From CAZADH01 sp964483805 (GTDB taxonomy: Bacteria; Muiribacteriota; Ozemobacteria; Ozemobacterales; Ozemobacteraceae), in assembly GCA_964483805.1 (NCBI GenBank), contig CAZADH010000025.1:1-34173 (forward strand): DNA of 34,173 nt, written 5' to 3'. A program made the position numbers and the translations under genes. The number at the start of each line of letters is the position of its first letter. The stretch's first letter is position 1. Of this stretch, positions 31,419 to 34,173 are shown in pieces. The notes below the pieces were generated by a model. That model was given only the letters and a program-made list of their open reading frames with translations. It was not told where the DNA came from and searched no databases.

Positions 31419-33561
31419 ATGCCGAAAACCAGAAGGCCCGACGCGACCGCCGGCGCTACCGCTGGCACAGTCCTGTCATCCCTCGAGATCCGCGAGCGCC
31501 ACACCCGCACCCTGCTGGCGGGCGCGCGGGCTCTCATGGAGTGCGAGTCGTTTCCCGAGACCGCCCGCCGCATCTTTGATTGTTGTCGCGAGGCCACCGG
31601 GGCAGTGTCGGGCTACGTCGCACTTTTGAGTCCGAGTGGCGAAGAGAACCAGGTGCTGTTTCTCGAAGCCGGCGGCCTGCCGTGCACCGTCGACCCCACC
31701 CTGCCGATGCCGGTGCGCGGCCTGCGCGCGCAGGCCTACCACACGGGGAAGGTCGTGTACAACAACGATTTCATGAACAGCGAATGGGTGGCGCTGATGC
31801 CCCGGGGCCACGTCGCCATGCGCAACGTCATGTTTGCGCCGCTGACCGTCGAGGGCCGGGTCGTCGGCGTCATGGGCCTGGCCAACAAACCCGGCGACTT
31901 CTCGGCAGACGACGCGACCGTGGCCGGCACCTTTGGCGATTTTGCGGCCCTGGCCCTGCGCCGGGTTCAAGTCGAAAAGCGTCTCAAAGAGAGCACCGAC
32001 CGGTCGGAACTGGCGTGTCGACTGGCCCACGCCGGCATCTGGGACTGGGATATCCGCACCGGCGAGATCGGTTGGTCGCGCGAACTCTACGTGCTGTTTG
32101 GGCTCGACCCTGCCAAGACGCGCGCCGGTCTTGCGGCGTGGCAGCAGGCTTTGCATCCGGATGACCGCGAACTTGCGGAAAAACACCTCGAGGAGGCCAT
32201 CGCCACCCGGACCCAACTCCAGAACGAGTATCGCGTGGTCCTGCCCGACGGCACCATCCGCTGGATCAGCGCCATCGGCAATACAGTGTATGACGATGCC
32301 GGCCAGGCTCTGCGCATGGCGGGGCTGTGTGTCGATATCACCGATCGGAAAGCGGCGGAAACCAAGCTGCAGGCCCGCGAGGCCGAAGTGCACAAGTATG
32401 AGTCCCGCTTGCGCCAGGCCGAGCGGATGCAGGCCATCGGCCAACTGGCCGGCGGCATCGCCCACGACTTCAACAACATCCTCGGCGGCATCATGGGATT
32501 CACCGAGATGTCACTCGACCTCGCCGCCGAGGGGTCCGAGCTGCAAAGCAATCTGCGCCAGATCTGCAAGGCAGCGCAGAGGGCAAAGAAGCTGGTGCAA
32601 CAAGTATTGACCTTCAGTCGCCAGGATGCGCCCCAGAAAAAGGTCCTGCCCCTGCACGAAGTGGTTGGCGAAGCCCTGGGGTTATTGCGGGCCTCGCAAC
32701 CGTCGTCGGTCGCCATTCGCGCCGATCTGGCGGCGGCCACAAAACCGGTATTGGTCGATCCCACCAAGATCCACGAACTCGTGCTCAACCTGGCGATGAA
32801 CGGCATTCACGCGATGAACCGCAAGGGCATGCTGCACATCCGGGTCGCTGGCATCACCCTCGATCAGCCCATCGCAGGGCATCTCGAACCCGTGAAACCC
32901 GGAGAGTATGCCCTGCTCGAGGTGGCCGACACCGGCAGCGGCATGGATCCCGAGGTGATGGCCCGCGCGTTCGACCCGTTTTTCACGACGAAACCCACCG
33001 GCGAGGGGGCGGGCCTCGGTCTGAGCGTGGTGTTCGGCATCGTGCAGTCACACGGCGGCAGCATGCAGGTCGAGTCGGTGCCCGGCCGGGGTTCGACGTT
33101 TCGCATCTTTTTGCCGACCACGACGAGTTCCCCGACCGATGAACCCACCGAACCGGCAATGGATCGGCTGACCGGAACCGAACGCATCCTGCTGGTCGAC
33201 GACGAAGAGGCGCTCGTCGAGGTCGGCCAGGGACTGCTGAGCACGGCGGGATACACGGTCGTCGGCCTGACCAGCAGCCGGGAANNNNNNNNNNCTCGAG
33301 CAGCTTCGTCGCGACCCCGCCGGGATCGACCTGCTCATCACCGATCAGACCATGCCCGAGATGACCGGCCTCGAACTGATCAGCGAGGTGCGCAAACTGC
33401 GGGCCGATCTGCCGGTGATCATTTGCACCGGCTACAGTCTCGACCTGACCGAACGTCAGGTAGCAACACTGCGTATTGCACGTGTTGCCATGAAACCGTT
33501 CGATCGCGACACCCTGTTGACCCTGGTCCGCACGGTTCTCGACGAACAGCCACCGAGGTGA
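31419..33561 (+). CDS. GAF-PAS hybrid histidine kinase with C-terminal receiver (interrupted by a scaffold gap)
   Basis: GGAG at 31408-31411 places the start at ATG 31419; a GTG two codons earlier is weaker. The domains are GAF (about 45-185, LPMPVRGLRAQAYHTGKVVY), PAS_3 (about 200-312, AGIWDWDIRTGEIGWSRELY), HisKA with GGIAHDFNN (His349) and HATPase_c with G1 DTGSGMD and G2 GAGLGLSV. A receiver domain begins LLVDDEEALVEVGQGLLSTA. Ten N bases (33285-33294) cut the receiver. The rest, from 33295, reads LEQLRRDPAGIDLLITDQTM and ends with VAMKPFDRDTLL in a frame shifted by one, so the N run length is not the true gap length. There is no membrane segment, so the kinase is cytoplasmic. Total length is about 710 residues plus whatever is missing. 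Confidence 0.88.
33285..33294. other. Assembly gap (10 N)
   Basis: The run of N lies in the receiver domain, between the helix-1/strand-2 region and the phospho-acceptor Asp segment (LLITDQTMP). Continuity of the receiver domain requires a true gap that is a multiple of three, probably only a few bases. Confidence 0.97.
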
Positions 33562-33565
33562 ACCA

Positions 33566-33982
33566 ATGCCGAGAATTTTGCTGATCGAAGATGACCAGAC
33601 CATGCACGCCATGCTGTTGCAACTGCTGCGCAAGCATGGATACGAAGTCGTCGGCGCCCCTGACGGCGAGCAGGGCCTGCGCCTGTTCGCCAATCAGTCG
33701 TTCGACCTCGTCATCACCGACATTGTCATGCCGAACCAGGAAGGTCTGGGCACGATTCGCAAGATCCGCCAGGCGAACCCCAATCTGCCGATCATCGCCA
33801 TCTCAGGGGGCGGCATCATCGGGCCGGCGCAGTATCTCGACATCGCCCGCAAACTCGGGGTGCGCCACGCCTTCGCCAAACCGTTCGAGTCGGCCCCTTT
33901 TCTCGACGCCGTTCGTCAGTGCCTGACCGAGAAGGTCCCCGGCGACGCGCCGGACAAGAAGCCCCCCTCGTCGCCGGCGTAA
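33566..33982 (+). CDS. Single-domain response regulator
   Basis: This 138-residue protein is a receiver domain alone. Its acidic pair is Glu8/Asp9, its phospho-acceptor Asp52 (LVITDIVMP), its switch residue Ser80 and its conserved Lys105 (AFAKPFES). A short Pro/Lys-rich tail follows residue 122, with no DNA-binding or enzyme domain. It starts 4 bp after the hybrid kinase stop and uses a GAGG inside the end of that gene, so the two are translationally coupled. It is probably a direct phosphotransfer partner of that kinase or a shuttle to another output. CheY-like and Spo0F-like roles are both possible. Confidence 0.93.
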   Translation: MPRILLIEDDQTMHAMLLQLLRKHGYEVVGAPDGEQGLRLFANQSFDLVITDIVMPNQEGLGTIRKIRQANPNLPIIAISGGGIIGPAQYLDIARKLGVRHAFAKPFESAPFLDAVRQCLTEKVPGDAPDKKPPSSPA

Positions 33983-34002
33983 ACGACCCGCCCGACGCGA
34001 TC

Positions 34003-34015
34003 AATACGTGGTATT
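34003..34015. repeat. Perfect palindrome copy after the response regulator gene
   Basis: AATAC-GTG-GTATT, 21 bp after the stop at 33982, in the gap before the convergent partial gene. Confidence 0.65.
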
Positions 34016-34033
34016 TCACACCCGACGGTCGCG

Positions 34034-34060
34034 CGGCAAGCGGGATCCCGTGCCTTGCCG
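34034..34060. terminator. Hairpin in the convergent gap
   Basis: CGGCAAG (34034-34040) pairs with CTTGCCG (34054-34060), enclosing the palindrome CGGGATCCCG (34041-34050). It lies between the response regulator and the minus-strand gene ending at 34064, and could end both transcripts. There is no U-tract on either side. Confidence 0.4.
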
Positions 34061-34063
34061 GGG

Positions 34064-34173
34064 TCACTCCCGCTCGAGCTGCACCGTCAATGAACCGGGA
34101 ACCAATGGCGTCGTGGCCGAGCCGAGATCGTCGTTGTCGATCATCCCCTCTTTGTACCCGGCTTTGCTTACCC
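34064..34173 (-). CDS. C-terminal end of an unknown protein (5' end outside the window)
   Basis: Reading the minus strand, an open frame enters from the right edge and stops at TGA 34066-34064. The 35 residues include GYKEGMIDNDDLGSATTPLV and end TVQLERE. Codon use resembles the neighbouring genes, and the hairpin just beyond the stop supports a real gene end. The fragment is too short to name a family. Confidence 0.5.
   Translation of the reverse strand, partial: VSKAGYKEGMIDNDDLGSATTPLVPGSLTVQLERE

Overview
The window is a GC-rich bacterial chromosome segment with dense gene packing on both strands. It comes from an assembled scaffold, since a run of 10 N sits inside one gene. Type IV pilus or type II secretion-type ATPase and platform genes, a BvgS-like sensor with a periplasmic binding domain, secreted proteins with cleavable signal peptides, several hybrid histidine kinases and a monomeric isocitrate dehydrogenase point to a diderm-type environmental bacterium. 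I cannot fix the phylum from sequence alone. Promoters with housekeeping-sigma spacing (TTGnnn, 16-18 bp, TAnnnT) and AGGAG-type ribosome sites are easy to see.

Layout. 1-232: 3' end of a ComEC-like DNA uptake gene. 252-3577: an operon with its own promoter and a folded leader, encoding a DHH-family phosphoesterase, a small unknown protein and a Clp1/Grc3-like polynucleotide kinase. 3816-6165: two secreted proteins, the second a zinc metallopeptidase with Ig-like regions. 6424-11059 (minus): ABC-F ATPase, EamA transporter and a HEAT-membrane-ankyrin protein. 11264-14528: membrane PP2C-type phosphatase, an unknown protein and a receiver-GHKL kinase fusion. 14674-16782 (minus): a second receiver-GHKL fusion and a receiver-histidine kinase. 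16963-20765: TPR protein, PilB, PilC. 20882-23419 (minus): BvgS-like hybrid kinase. 23627-23953: small Xre protein in its own transcription unit. 24052-25866 (minus): STT3/PglB-like GT-C membrane protein. 26167-31166: pyruvate kinase, PH-domain protein, winged-helix regulator, isocitrate dehydrogenase. 31419-33982: GAF-PAS hybrid kinase (interrupted by the N gap) and a single-domain response regulator. 34064 to the end: C-terminus of a minus-strand gene.

How it fits together. Signalling dominates: one PP2C phosphatase, two REC-GHKL fusions, three histidine kinases and a lone receiver suggest a partner-switching network coupled to phosphorelay, next to a pilus or secretion motor. The DHH and Clp1-like genes suggest nucleic-acid end processing.

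The strongest unexplained signal is a short AT-rich palindrome, AATAC-N3-GTATT. It occurs four times perfectly and about ten more times with one mismatch, in genes and between genes, far above expectation for this base composition. An 11-base version, TACGTTGTATT, occurs five times, always on the plus strand. It could be a chromosomal binding site, a methylation or restriction site, or an uptake signal. ComEC and PilB/PilC lie in the same window, but that link is only suggestive.
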